Source of the DNA: Branchiostoma floridae
Taxonomy: Eukaryota > Chordata > Leptocardii > Amphioxiformes > Branchiostomatidae
Direction of reading: 5' to 3'
NCBI RefSeq assembly: GCF_000003815.2
Contig: NC_049990.1
Location: 4,142,564 to 4,206,563 of the forward strand
Length of the DNA: 64,000 nt
Below are positions 63,401 to 64,000 of this stretch, piece by piece. Numbering within the stretch: position 1 is the first letter of the stretch; every line of letters begins with the position of its first letter. The notes below the pieces were generated by a model that did no database searches, was not told the origin of the DNA, and saw nothing but the letters and a program-made list of their open reading frames with translations. Position numbers and translations under genes: made by a program.

Positions 63401-64000
63401 TGCATGTCATACATGTTTGCCTTTTGTTCAAGTTGTCTAAATAATATATATTTGCGTTAAGAACCACATGCATGTAGAAAACGAAATACACTTTGTCCTA
63501 GAGTGTTCATTGTACAATGATCAGAAATATGCACACGTAACGAAGGAAGATATTCAAGTATCTTATGTCATCATCTGACCACGATATACTGGAAAATCTC
63601 TGTAAGTTCATCTACAAATTTTTAGGAAGATGCATGTTAACTAAAATGTAATAAACATATGTATAACTTTGCGTTTACTACCTTTTGTACCAATCTGACT
63701 GCAGTTAGCCACAATGGGGCATGAATATGCAATAAACGTCATTCAATAATATAATAATCATGTTTCTACAGGTCCACTACGACTTTGGTCTGCGTAACAT
63801 CCTGTCGTGCCTGCGGACCATGGGTGGGGTGAAGCGTGGGAGCCCCAACGACACCGAGGCCACCATCGTCATGAGGGTGCTTAGGGACATGAACCTCTCA
63901 AAGCTGGTAAAGATATCCTAGCTTCTAACAATTGTAAAACAGATACTGTTGTTTTTTTCTTCAATATTATTGCATGTATGTTGTTGCAAATTATCAATAT
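21372..64000 (+). CDS. DNAH5/DNAH8: axonemal outer-arm dynein heavy chain, DNAH5/DNAH8 family (5' half, 45 exons)
   Basis: Motor subunit of the axonemal outer dynein arm, which powers ciliary and flagellar beating. 45 exons with matching phases join into 2233 codons without a stop. Residues 1-130 are an acidic, then basic, low-complexity N-terminal extension. The conserved tail starts near LDARHQYIF (131). The DHC_N1 tail region runs roughly 280-850 and the DHC_N2 linker roughly 1430-1840. AAA1 begins near 1980 with Walker A GPAGTGKT (2020-2027) and Walker B CFDEFN (from 2070). Near-verbatim agreement with vertebrate DNAH5/DNAH8 in the linker and AAA1 fixes the family; I cannot decide between the two paralogues. 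AAA2-AAA6, stalk and C-terminus lie beyond the window. The ATG follows a GC-rich 5'UTR and is the first in frame. Confidence 0.95.
21827..22087. repeat. 96-bp direct repeat pair in dynein intron 1
   Basis: gatatgtaaacagtgcaata starts at 21827 and again at 21992. Both copies continue through tttgtagcaccttc and agcaaactttaacatttgtta with about 6-7 differences. Confidence 0.85.
22090..23680. other. dynein intron 1, nothing coding recognised
   Basis: No exon with paired splice sites. A 106-codon frame at 23123-23443 is AT-rich with biased composition and no family resemblance. Confidence 0.4.
23689..23876 (+). other. candidate alternative exon in dynein intron 1 (phase does not fit as cassette)
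   Basis: Follows ctcaatgtaacag. In phase with exon 1 it encodes about 60 residues ([27 protein letters not shown]) up to TAA. If spliced at 23865 the frame would not match exon 2. It could be an alternative terminal exon or chance. Confidence 0.2.
24118..24180 (+). CDS. candidate 63-nt in-frame cassette exon of the dynein
   Basis: A strong acceptor (cttattctcttacag) and donor (ggag/gtaaag) bracket 21 codons that are phase 1 in and phase 1 out, exactly compatible with exons 1 and 2. Encodes [20 protein letters not shown] plus a split Gly. The frame also stays open past the donor to 24255, so it could instead be part of a decayed ORF. Confidence 0.35.
24915..25018 (+). CDS. DNAH5/DNAH8: dynein exon 2
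   Basis: Residues 41-75: [34 protein letters not shown]. Acceptor cattttcag, donor gtaagt, phase 1 in and 0 out. Confidence 0.75.
25019..26890. other. dynein intron 2, nothing recognised
   Basis: AT-rich intron without exon-like segments or clear repeats. Confidence 0.45.
26891..26965 (+). CDS. DNAH5/DNAH8: dynein exon 3
   Basis: Residues 76-100: [25 protein letters not shown]. Acceptor gtctgtaag is weak, donor gtaaca moderate, phase 0 both sides. Kept because frame, length and composition fit between exons 2 and 4. Confidence 0.55.
26966..28660. other. first part of dynein intron 3, nothing recognised
   Basis: No supported exon. Includes a C-rich stretch near 27490-27530. Confidence 0.4.
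28668..28985. repeat. three imperfect ~110-136-bp tandem units before the zinc-finger ORF
   Basis: Units beginning attggact (near 28669, 28805 and 28915) each continue tt.aa...atttttatc.gagatat and ..gtatc.tggatta. They end directly before the ORF start at 28991, so they would form its 5' leader. Confidence 0.6.
28991..29765 (+). CDS. C2H2 zinc-finger ORF; candidate alternative first exon of the dynein
   Basis: Open frame from [19 protein letters not shown], preceded by an in-frame TGA 12 nt upstream. The protein is acidic and Ser/Glu-rich (residues 90-150) with a helical charged stretch near 170-195. It has a C2H2 finger of form CX2CX12HX4H: C224, C227, H240, H245 in [21 protein letters not shown] donor gagag/gtgagg at 29766 leaves phase 1; without splicing the frame stops at 29819-29821. 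With the microexon at 30181 it becomes phase 0 and joins dynein exon 4. The alternative reading is a one-exon gene nested in intron 3. I do not recognise the family. Confidence 0.5.
30181..30200 (+). CDS. candidate 20-nt microexon linking the zinc-finger exon to dynein exon 4
   Basis: Acceptor ttccatgctgtactatgtag, donor gtgagt. CG ATG GAT GAA GCC AGA TGG takes phase 1 to phase 0, giving AMDEARW before AQKKTVVL of exon 4. Confidence 0.35.
30201..30715. other. dynein intron 3, nothing recognised
   Basis: No exon or repeat element that I can support. Confidence 0.35.
30718..30741 (+). promoter_or_regulatory. intronic X-box-like site with adjacent forkhead motif
   Basis: GTCGTCATGGCAAC (30718-30731) matches the X-box with one mismatch and a perfect right half-site GGCAAC. 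GTAAACA (30735-30741) follows at once. The words TGTAAACAATGG and CAACAGTGT are shared with the upstream site near 20.9 kb. Confidence 0.4.
30930..32056. other. dynein intron 3, LINE-like tail near 30930 and otherwise unassigned
   Basis: A (GATTT)n run (about 30938-30957) followed by gcaacagtacaatacaggtg resembles a minus-strand LINE 3' tail. The rest shows no gene. Confidence 0.35.
32057..32113. repeat. perfect 27-bp inverted repeat with 3-nt loop
   Basis: aatttcacatcttgcttt...aaaatg is mirrored exactly around tca (32084-32086). A DNA cruciform or hairpin; likely a MITE core. Confidence 0.9.
32193..32362. mobile_element. foldback element with 40-bp arms
   Basis: cataatgatacaatttttaa onward (32193-32232) and its complement (32323-32362) differ at one base. 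The 90-bp loop has no ORF. Confidence 0.8.
32999..33088 (+). CDS. DNAH5/DNAH8: dynein exon 4
   Basis: Residues 101-130: [29 protein letters not shown]. Acceptor attcgccag, donor gttggt, phase 0 both sides. Corresponds to the charged helix just before LDARH in DNAH5. Confidence 0.85.
33605..33700 (+). CDS. DNAH5/DNAH8: dynein exon 5
   Basis: Residues 131-162, [17 protein letters not shown] to VLGDER. First clearly conserved tail block. Acceptor tttccccag, donor gtacgt, phase 0. Confidence 0.92.
34015..34089 (+). CDS. DNAH5/DNAH8: dynein exon 6
   Basis: Residues 163-187, [20 protein letters not shown] then QETLV. Acceptor cttccacag, donor gtgagt, phase 0. Confidence 0.92.
34120..34890. repeat. 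degenerate minisatellite in dynein intron 6
   Basis: About 17-20 units of roughly 35-45 bp built on aatgtaattcagcaccaggg and acaggaatggttatg. Units vary in length and sequence. Confidence 0.9.
35127..35222 (+). CDS. DNAH5/DNAH8: dynein exon 7
   Basis: Residues 188-219: [31 protein letters not shown]. Acceptor tgttttcag, donor gtaaca, phase 0. Confidence 0.88.
35703..35774 (+). CDS. DNAH5/DNAH8: dynein exon 8
   Basis: Residues 220-243, [18 protein letters not shown] then VNNVVQ; aligns with LTGVCVFFIRTDPSKAI of DNAH5. Acceptor ttcctttag, donor gtatga, phase 0. Confidence 0.92.
36150..36251 (+). CDS. DNAH5/DNAH8: dynein exon 9
   Basis: Residues 244-277, [20 protein letters not shown], then [10 protein letters not shown]. 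Acceptor tgtctgcag, donor gtacag, phase 0. Confidence 0.93.
36398..36482. repeat. (TTCTA)n pentanucleotide microsatellite
   Basis: About 14 units of ttcta with ttata variants in dynein intron 9. Confidence 0.95.
36608..36788 (+). CDS. DNAH5/DNAH8: dynein exon 10
   Basis: Residues 278-337, [20 protein letters not shown] to [11 protein letters not shown]. Acceptor gtccctcag, donor gtaagg, phase 0 in and 1 out. Start of the DHC_N1 region. Confidence 0.93.
37125..37194 (+). pseudogene. upstream partial copy of dynein exon 11 with acceptor
   Basis: ctttctgtag followed by about 60 nt reading [20 protein letters not shown], synonymous with the real exon, then unrelated sequence and (CAAA)n. No donor. 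Confidence 0.8.
37256..37421 (+). CDS. DNAH5/DNAH8: dynein exon 11
   Basis: Residues 338-392, [20 protein letters not shown] through [14 protein letters not shown]. Acceptor tccctgtag, donor gtaggc, phase 1 in and 2 out. Confidence 0.95.
37792..37984 (+). CDS. DNAH5/DNAH8: dynein exon 12
   Basis: Residues 393-457, [40 protein letters not shown]. Acceptor ttcttacag, donor gtaaga, phase 2 in and 0 out. Confidence 0.96.
38471..38652 (+). CDS. DNAH5/DNAH8: dynein exon 13
   Basis: Residues 458-517, [39 protein letters not shown]. Acceptor cccatacag, donor gtcagg, phase 0 in and 2 out. Confidence 0.95.
39184..39303 (+). CDS. DNAH5/DNAH8: dynein exon 14
   Basis: Residues 518-557, [20 protein letters not shown] to HERQFEF. 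Acceptor atacacag, donor gtaacc. The donor is the first base of the 14-bp X-box array. Phase 2 both sides. Confidence 0.95.
39304..39387 (+). promoter_or_regulatory. six-unit 14-bp tandem array of X-box motifs
   Basis: Units start at 39304, 39318, 39332, 39346, 39360 and 39374. Units 1, 3 and 6 (GTAACCTAGCAAC, GTAGCCTAGCAAC twice) fit GTNRCC-N-RGYAAC exactly; units 2, 4 and 5 each have one mismatch. The first unit contains the exon 14 donor. The repeat is seen; RFX binding is inferred. Further agcaac words follow near 39443-39465. Confidence 0.6.
39903..40104 (+). CDS. DNAH5/DNAH8: dynein exon 15
   Basis: Residues 558-625, [50 protein letters not shown]. Acceptor tttttccag, donor gtttgt, phase 2 in and 0 out. 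Confidence 0.95.
40165..40586 (+). pseudogene. three tandem copies of the 3' half of exon 15
   Basis: Copies of about 100 nt end at donors 40268 (gtttgt), 40433 (gtaact) and 40587 (gtgagg); with the real donor at 40105 the spacing is 163, 165 and 154 bp. The unit also carries intron-start sequence. Copy 1 has a TAG and a frameshift. Copies 2 and 3 stay open, copy 3 differing from exon 15 by a single Lys-to-Glu change over about 31 codons. Confidence 0.85.
40991..41086 (+). CDS. DNAH5/DNAH8: dynein exon 16
   Basis: Residues 626-657, [20 protein letters not shown] to WFERNLT. Acceptor gttccccag, donor gtaagt, phase 0. Confidence 0.95.
41642..41905 (+). CDS. DNAH5/DNAH8: dynein exon 17
   Basis: Residues 658-745, [53 protein letters not shown]. 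Acceptor atccccag, donor gtaaga, phase 0. Confidence 0.97.
42363..42428 (+). CDS. DNAH5/DNAH8: dynein exon 18
   Basis: Residues 746-767, [20 protein letters not shown] plus FE. Acceptor tcttcctag, donor gtgaga, phase 0. Confidence 0.96.
42583..42672 (+). CDS. DNAH5/DNAH8: dynein exon 19
   Basis: Residues 768-797, [20 protein letters not shown] to RHPETK. Acceptor tgtttgtag, donor gtaaaa, phase 0. Confidence 0.95.
43085..43224 (+). CDS. DNAH5/DNAH8: dynein exon 20
   Basis: Residues 798-843, [39 protein letters not shown]. Acceptor tccttgcag, donor gtaagt, phase 0 in and 2 out. Confidence 0.95.
43236..43470. repeat. degenerate telomere-like (TTAGGG) repeat
   Basis: Repeated gggttagggttaggg and gggctaggg with interruptions, starting about 12 bp after the exon 20 donor. 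An interstitial telomere-like tract, not a chromosome end. Confidence 0.9.
43644..43795 (+). CDS. DNAH5/DNAH8: dynein exon 21
   Basis: Residues 844-894, [40 protein letters not shown]. Acceptor gtgctctag, donor gtcagt, phase 2 in and 1 out. Confidence 0.95.
43838..43937 (+). pseudogene. tandem partial copy of exon 21 and its donor
   Basis: Repeats 43726-43834 (aaccatgtggaggaggcagt through acatgtcagtcaatta and on) with a 6-nt in-frame deletion (the TGG ACC codons) and one Pro-to-Leu change. Confidence 0.85.
44317..44524 (+). CDS. DNAH5/DNAH8: dynein exon 22
   Basis: Residues 895-963, [54 protein letters not shown]. Acceptor ccttccag, donor gtaagg, phase 1 in and 2 out. Confidence 0.95.
44958..45255 (+). 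mobile_element. complete tRNA-derived SINE with 10-bp target-site duplication
   Basis: ATCTGATAAG flanks it at 44948-44957 and 45256-45265. The head tggcctagtgggtagag ... gagttcgatcccgg carries pol III A and B boxes and is tRNA-Ala(TGC)-like. The body includes gactagccccctgctgtagt and two gagatgggcaccgcc units. The tail is gtttaacttaactta. Confidence 0.88.
45303..45390 (+). CDS. DNAH5/DNAH8: dynein exon 23
   Basis: Residues 964-993, [20 protein letters not shown] then RPSEQTNLE. Acceptor ttccctcag, donor gtaaac, phase 2 in and 0 out. Confidence 0.94.
45761..45793 (+). pseudogene. decoy acceptor: copy of exon 24 start
   Basis: cttgtgtttcag/cgtgagacagagttccgttg then cctg duplicates the acceptor and first 24 nt of exon 24, 92 bp upstream. 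Use of it would shift the frame. Confidence 0.75.
45863..45992 (+). CDS. DNAH5/DNAH8: dynein exon 24
   Basis: Residues 994-1036: [40 protein letters not shown]. Unusually cysteine-rich (five Cys over about 20 residues). Acceptor tgttccag, donor gtaaga, phase 0 in and 1 out. Confidence 0.9.
46043..46190 (+). pseudogene. two downstream copies of the exon 24 end
   Basis: ttactacaaacaaaggaata..ccgagtctctcgtcaagtg (46053-46092) and ttactacaaccaaagaaaca..cagagtcactcattaagt (46152-46190) repeat the last 40 nt of exon 24 with decaying donors. Confidence 0.75.
46357..46616 (+). CDS. DNAH5/DNAH8: dynein exon 25
   Basis: Residues 1037-1123, [57 protein letters not shown]. Acceptor cttttctag, donor gtaact, phase 1 in and 0 out. 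Confidence 0.96.
46924..47660 (+). pseudogene. two tandem copies of exon 25 3' end plus intron foldback
   Basis: Copy B (coding part 46924-47049) is intact over 42 codons and differs from exon 25 only at four third positions, all synonymous. Copy C (about 47353-47432) covers 26 codons with four synonymous changes and one Ile-to-Val. Each has a donor (47050, 47433) and a foldback segment (actgaataaagagactcttt / ttattcagtga) also found after the real exon. Confidence 0.85.
48143..48343 (+). CDS. DNAH5/DNAH8: dynein exon 26
   Basis: Residues 1124-1190, [49 protein letters not shown]. Acceptor tttttccag, donor gtgagg, phase 0. Confidence 0.95.
48894..49068 (+). CDS. DNAH5/DNAH8: dynein exon 27
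   Basis: Residues 1191-1248, [40 protein letters not shown]. Acceptor ccacaccag, donor gtaagg, phase 0 in and 1 out. Confidence 0.95.
49686..49804 (+). CDS. DNAH5/DNAH8: dynein exon 28
   Basis: Residues 1249-1288, [31 protein letters not shown]. Acceptor tattcatag, donor gtatta, phase 1 in and 0 out. Confidence 0.95.
49833..50107 (-). mobile_element. tRNA-derived SINE, reverse orientation
   Basis: Same family as 44958-45255 (tRNA-like head at 50025-50107 reading minus). Flanked by catttttgcgat (49821-49832) and catttttgtgat (50108-50119), a 12-bp target-site duplication with one change. Confidence 0.8.
50716..50907 (+). CDS. DNAH5/DNAH8: dynein exon 29
   Basis: Residues 1289-1352, [40 protein letters not shown]. 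Acceptor ccttcacag, donor gtgtgg, phase 0. Confidence 0.96.
51313..51431 (+). CDS. DNAH5/DNAH8: dynein exon 30
   Basis: Residues 1353-1391, [34 protein letters not shown]. Acceptor ccccccacag, donor gttagt, phase 0 in and 2 out. Confidence 0.94.
51658..51795 (-). mobile_element. partial SINE, reverse orientation
   Basis: Matches the 3' body of the 44958 SINE: tgccatctccatttcaatag, acacaactttgtg, tacagcagggagctaatcca. The tRNA-like head is lost. Confidence 0.6.
52142..52277 (+). CDS. DNAH5/DNAH8: dynein exon 31
   Basis: Residues 1392-1437, [37 protein letters not shown]. Acceptor ttgccccag, donor gtacta, phase 2 in and 0 out. Confidence 0.95.
52281..52371 (+). pseudogene. LINE ORF2 C-terminal fragment next to exon 31
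   Basis: Reads [20 protein letters not shown] and KTKCKTWLA then stop, the typical last residues of a non-LTR reverse transcriptase ORF. It begins only 3 nt after the donor GT. Confidence 0.6.
52533..52690 (-). mobile_element. LINE 3'-end remnant
   Basis: Minus-strand copy of the 6908-7075 family: ggcttcttctcgcttcttgg at one end and, reading minus, gtacttagcccggttgggca then aataaaggtc. Confidence 0.65.
52851..53014 (+). CDS. DNAH5/DNAH8: dynein exon 32 (linker)
   Basis: Residues 1438-1491, [40 protein letters not shown]. Acceptor accgtgcag, donor gtgagt, phase 0 in and 2 out. Confidence 0.96.
53313..53430 (+). pseudogene. degenerate upstream copy of exon 33
   Basis: ggtgtcgtaagttacccaag through gatgatgtcaaacaacgccc copies the first 118 nt of exon 33 with small indels (caggctaattt, ttaaaaggagatc) that break the frame. 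Confidence 0.85.
53491..53731 (+). CDS. DNAH5/DNAH8: dynein exon 33 (linker)
   Basis: Residues 1492-1572, [39 protein letters not shown]. Acceptor tttccgcaag, donor gtaaaa, phase 2 in and 0 out. Confidence 0.95.
54313..54512 (+). CDS. DNAH5/DNAH8: dynein exon 34 (linker)
   Basis: Residues 1573-1638, [49 protein letters not shown]. Acceptor taccccag, donor gtgagg, phase 0 in and 2 out. Confidence 0.97.
54933..55086 (+). CDS. DNAH5/DNAH8: dynein exon 35 (linker)
   Basis: Residues 1639-1690, [39 protein letters not shown]. Acceptor tggcaccag, donor gtcagt, phase 2 in and 0 out. GGDIAKQLP is a hallmark of dynein linkers. Confidence 0.97.
55571..55733 (+). CDS. DNAH5/DNAH8: dynein exon 36 (linker)
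   Basis: Residues 1691-1744, [37 protein letters not shown]. Acceptor tcctctag, donor gtgagg, phase 0 in and 1 out. Confidence 0.97.
55742..55831. repeat. (GT)n-rich tract
   Basis: Interrupted GT dinucleotide repeats directly after exon 36; another block at 55931-55970 follows the duplicated exon end. Confidence 0.85.
55832..55922 (+). pseudogene. tandem copy of exon 36 3' end with donor
   Basis: gtggtggcgtgctgcacagg through agtcactcactg/gtgagg repeats the last 91 nt of exon 36 with one amino-acid change (Asp to Val) and three synonymous changes. A third, much decayed copy lies near 56000-56060. Confidence 0.85.
56387..56577 (+). CDS. DNAH5/DNAH8: dynein exon 37 (linker)
   Basis: Residues 1745-1808, [40 protein letters not shown]. 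Acceptor ctcccag, donor gtgggt, phase 1 in and 0 out. Near-invariant dynein block. Confidence 0.98.
56661..56985. mobile_element. 325-bp MITE with 5-bp target-site duplication
   Basis: Ends cagggctcgaaat and atttcgagccctg are inverted repeats, and GGTTA flanks both sides (56656-56660, 56986-56990). Subterminal regions are rich in gtgcaccca words in both orientations. No ORF. Confidence 0.85.
57307..57486 (+). CDS. DNAH5/DNAH8: dynein exon 38
   Basis: Residues 1809-1868, [38 protein letters not shown]. Acceptor tttcaacag, donor gtgaat, phase 0. Confidence 0.95.
57519..57807 (+). pseudogene. non-LTR retrotransposon C-terminal fragment
   Basis: Open frame reads [36 protein letters not shown] and [17 protein letters not shown] then TGA. 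The R..WFGH.LRMP ... RGRP ... R..W layout is the usual end of many LINE reverse transcriptase ORFs. 5'-truncated. Confidence 0.65.
58406..58483 (+). CDS. DNAH5/DNAH8: dynein exon 39
   Basis: Residues 1869-1894, [20 protein letters not shown] then ARTDKK. Acceptor catcacag, donor gtttgt, phase 0. Confidence 0.96.
58950..59096 (+). CDS. DNAH5/DNAH8: dynein exon 40
   Basis: Residues 1895-1943, [39 protein letters not shown]. Acceptor actctgtag, donor gtaaga, phase 0. Confidence 0.97.
59128..59328. mobile_element. foldback element with ~80-bp arms
   Basis: The left arm (ggcacaaccagggagtactt ... ccatcatcagg) is mirrored by cctgatgatgg ... aatactccctggttgtgtcc. Loop of about 40 bp, no ORF. Confidence 0.8.
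59539..59711 (+). CDS. DNAH5/DNAH8: dynein exon 41
   Basis: Residues 1944-2000, [35 protein letters not shown]. Acceptor tctttccag, donor gtactt, phase 0 in and 2 out. Leads into AAA1. Confidence 0.97.
59798..59970 (-). mobile_element. probable LINE 3' end, reverse orientation
   Basis: Reading minus it ends tgtgatgaattcaaataaac then aaataaacaaatca, an (AAATAAAC)n-like tail after a GC-richer body. Family not assigned. Confidence 0.45.
60374..60552 (+). CDS. DNAH5/DNAH8: dynein exon 42 (AAA1 Walker A)
   Basis: Residues 2001-2060: [18 protein letters not shown], then [16 protein letters not shown] with catalytic-loop Lys2026, and [19 protein letters not shown]. Main ATP hydrolysis site of dynein. 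Acceptor cctctcacag, donor gtactc, phase 2 in and 1 out. Confidence 0.98.
60985..61238 (+). pseudogene. two upstream partial copies of exon 43 acceptor region
   Basis: Copy 1 (to about 61110) repeats tcttccagcattgcagtgtc ... aactttaggtct, then jumps by an internal deletion to ttcaacaggatcgagctgcc. Copy 2 (about 61148-61232) keeps ggtctggcctagtc..aagctggggctgttttg. Neither is open. Confidence 0.8.
61319..61506 (+). CDS. DNAH5/DNAH8: dynein exon 43 (AAA1 Walker B)
   Basis: Residues 2061-2123, [20 protein letters not shown]; Walker B acidic pair D2072/E2073; [20 protein letters not shown]. Acceptor aactttag, donor gtagga, phase 1 in and 0 out. Confidence 0.98.
62115..62309 (+). CDS. DNAH5/DNAH8: dynein exon 44 (AAA1)
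   Basis: Residues 2124-2188, [51 protein letters not shown]. Contains the AAA1 GRxELP and FR sensor blocks. Acceptor tcttttag, donor gtcagg, phase 0. Confidence 0.98.
62378..62557. repeat. 40-bp tandem repeat, three exact-spaced units and a decayed fourth/fifth
   Basis: aattgacaagcaagaatgtg followed by tttggttttattagtagtat starts at 62378, 62418, 62458 and 62498; the last units are shortened. Confidence 0.95.
62819..63357. mobile_element. 539-bp TIR element with TTAA target sites (Kolobok-like MITE)
   Basis: TTAA at 62815-62818 and 63358-63361 brackets 19-bp inverted ends AGGCACCCAGAGCAGTTTT and AAAACTGCTCTGGGCGCCT with one mismatch. TTAA duplications occur in piggyBac and Kolobok; the 5' AG terminus fits Kolobok better than the CC of piggyBac. 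The interior is CpG-rich and non-coding. Confidence 0.8.
63772..63906 (+). CDS. DNAH5/DNAH8: dynein exon 45 (end of AAA1)
   Basis: Residues 2189-2233, [36 protein letters not shown]. Acceptor gtttctacag, donor gtaaag, phase 0. Last exon in the window. Confidence 0.97.

Larger units (their letters stand above)
33089..63771 (+). other. DNAH5/DNAH8: dynein introns not otherwise annotated
   Basis: Introns of about 300-1500 bp separate exons 4-45. Apart from the elements listed individually I see no additional genes, RNA genes or ORFs with family resemblance in them. Introns 4, 12, 13, 17, 21, 27, 34, 35, 39 and 42 show nothing notable beyond AT-rich sequence. Confidence 0.4.

Overview
This is eukaryotic genomic DNA: multi-exon genes with GT-AG introns, one tRNA gene, SINE and LINE remnants, many MITEs and foldback elements, and three assembly gaps. 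The proteins are animal-like. The mix of a motile-cilium dynein, an animal-type arsenite methyltransferase, roughly 1-kb introns and dense small DNA transposons suggests an invertebrate deuterostome, most likely a cephalochordate (Branchiostoma). The species call is inference; the gene calls do not depend on it.

Layout. 1-9.5 kb is intergenic. It holds promoter-like motifs near 1.7 kb, a MITE with a 9-bp target-site duplication, a tRNA-Glu(CUC) gene, a tandem repeat, a TIR element, a gap, and the decayed 3' end of a non-LTR retrotransposon. About 9.5-17.9 kb, plus strand, is an arsenite methyltransferase gene (AS3MT). It has a probable CCAAT/CRE promoter with a non-coding first exon, eight confident coding exons, and a tentative ninth exon followed by a polyadenylation signal. 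One conserved arsenic-binding cysteine is glycine. 17.9-21.3 kb is intergenic and repeat-rich and ends in a probable ciliary promoter with X-box-like and forkhead motifs.

21.37 kb to the window end, plus strand, is the first half of an axonemal outer-arm dynein heavy chain gene of the DNAH5/DNAH8 family. I traced 45 exons whose phases join into one open frame of 2233 codons: tail, linker and AAA1 (Walker A GPAGTGKT, Walker B CFDEFN). The gene continues beyond 64000. Intron 3 contains a 276-codon ORF with a C2H2 zinc finger. A splice donor in it and a 20-nt microexon connect it in frame to exon 4, so it may be an alternative first exon.

Two patterns stand out. First, at least ten splice-site-bearing exon edges, in both genes, are locally duplicated in tandem, often with the reading frame partly intact. 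Second, intron 14 of the dynein begins exactly at its splice donor with six 14-bp tandem units, each a perfect or one-mismatch RFX X-box. X-box-like sites with an adjacent identical forkhead 12-mer also lie upstream of exon 1 and in intron 3. RFX and FOXJ1 are the known regulators of motile-cilium genes, so the second pattern may be a regulatory architecture worth testing.
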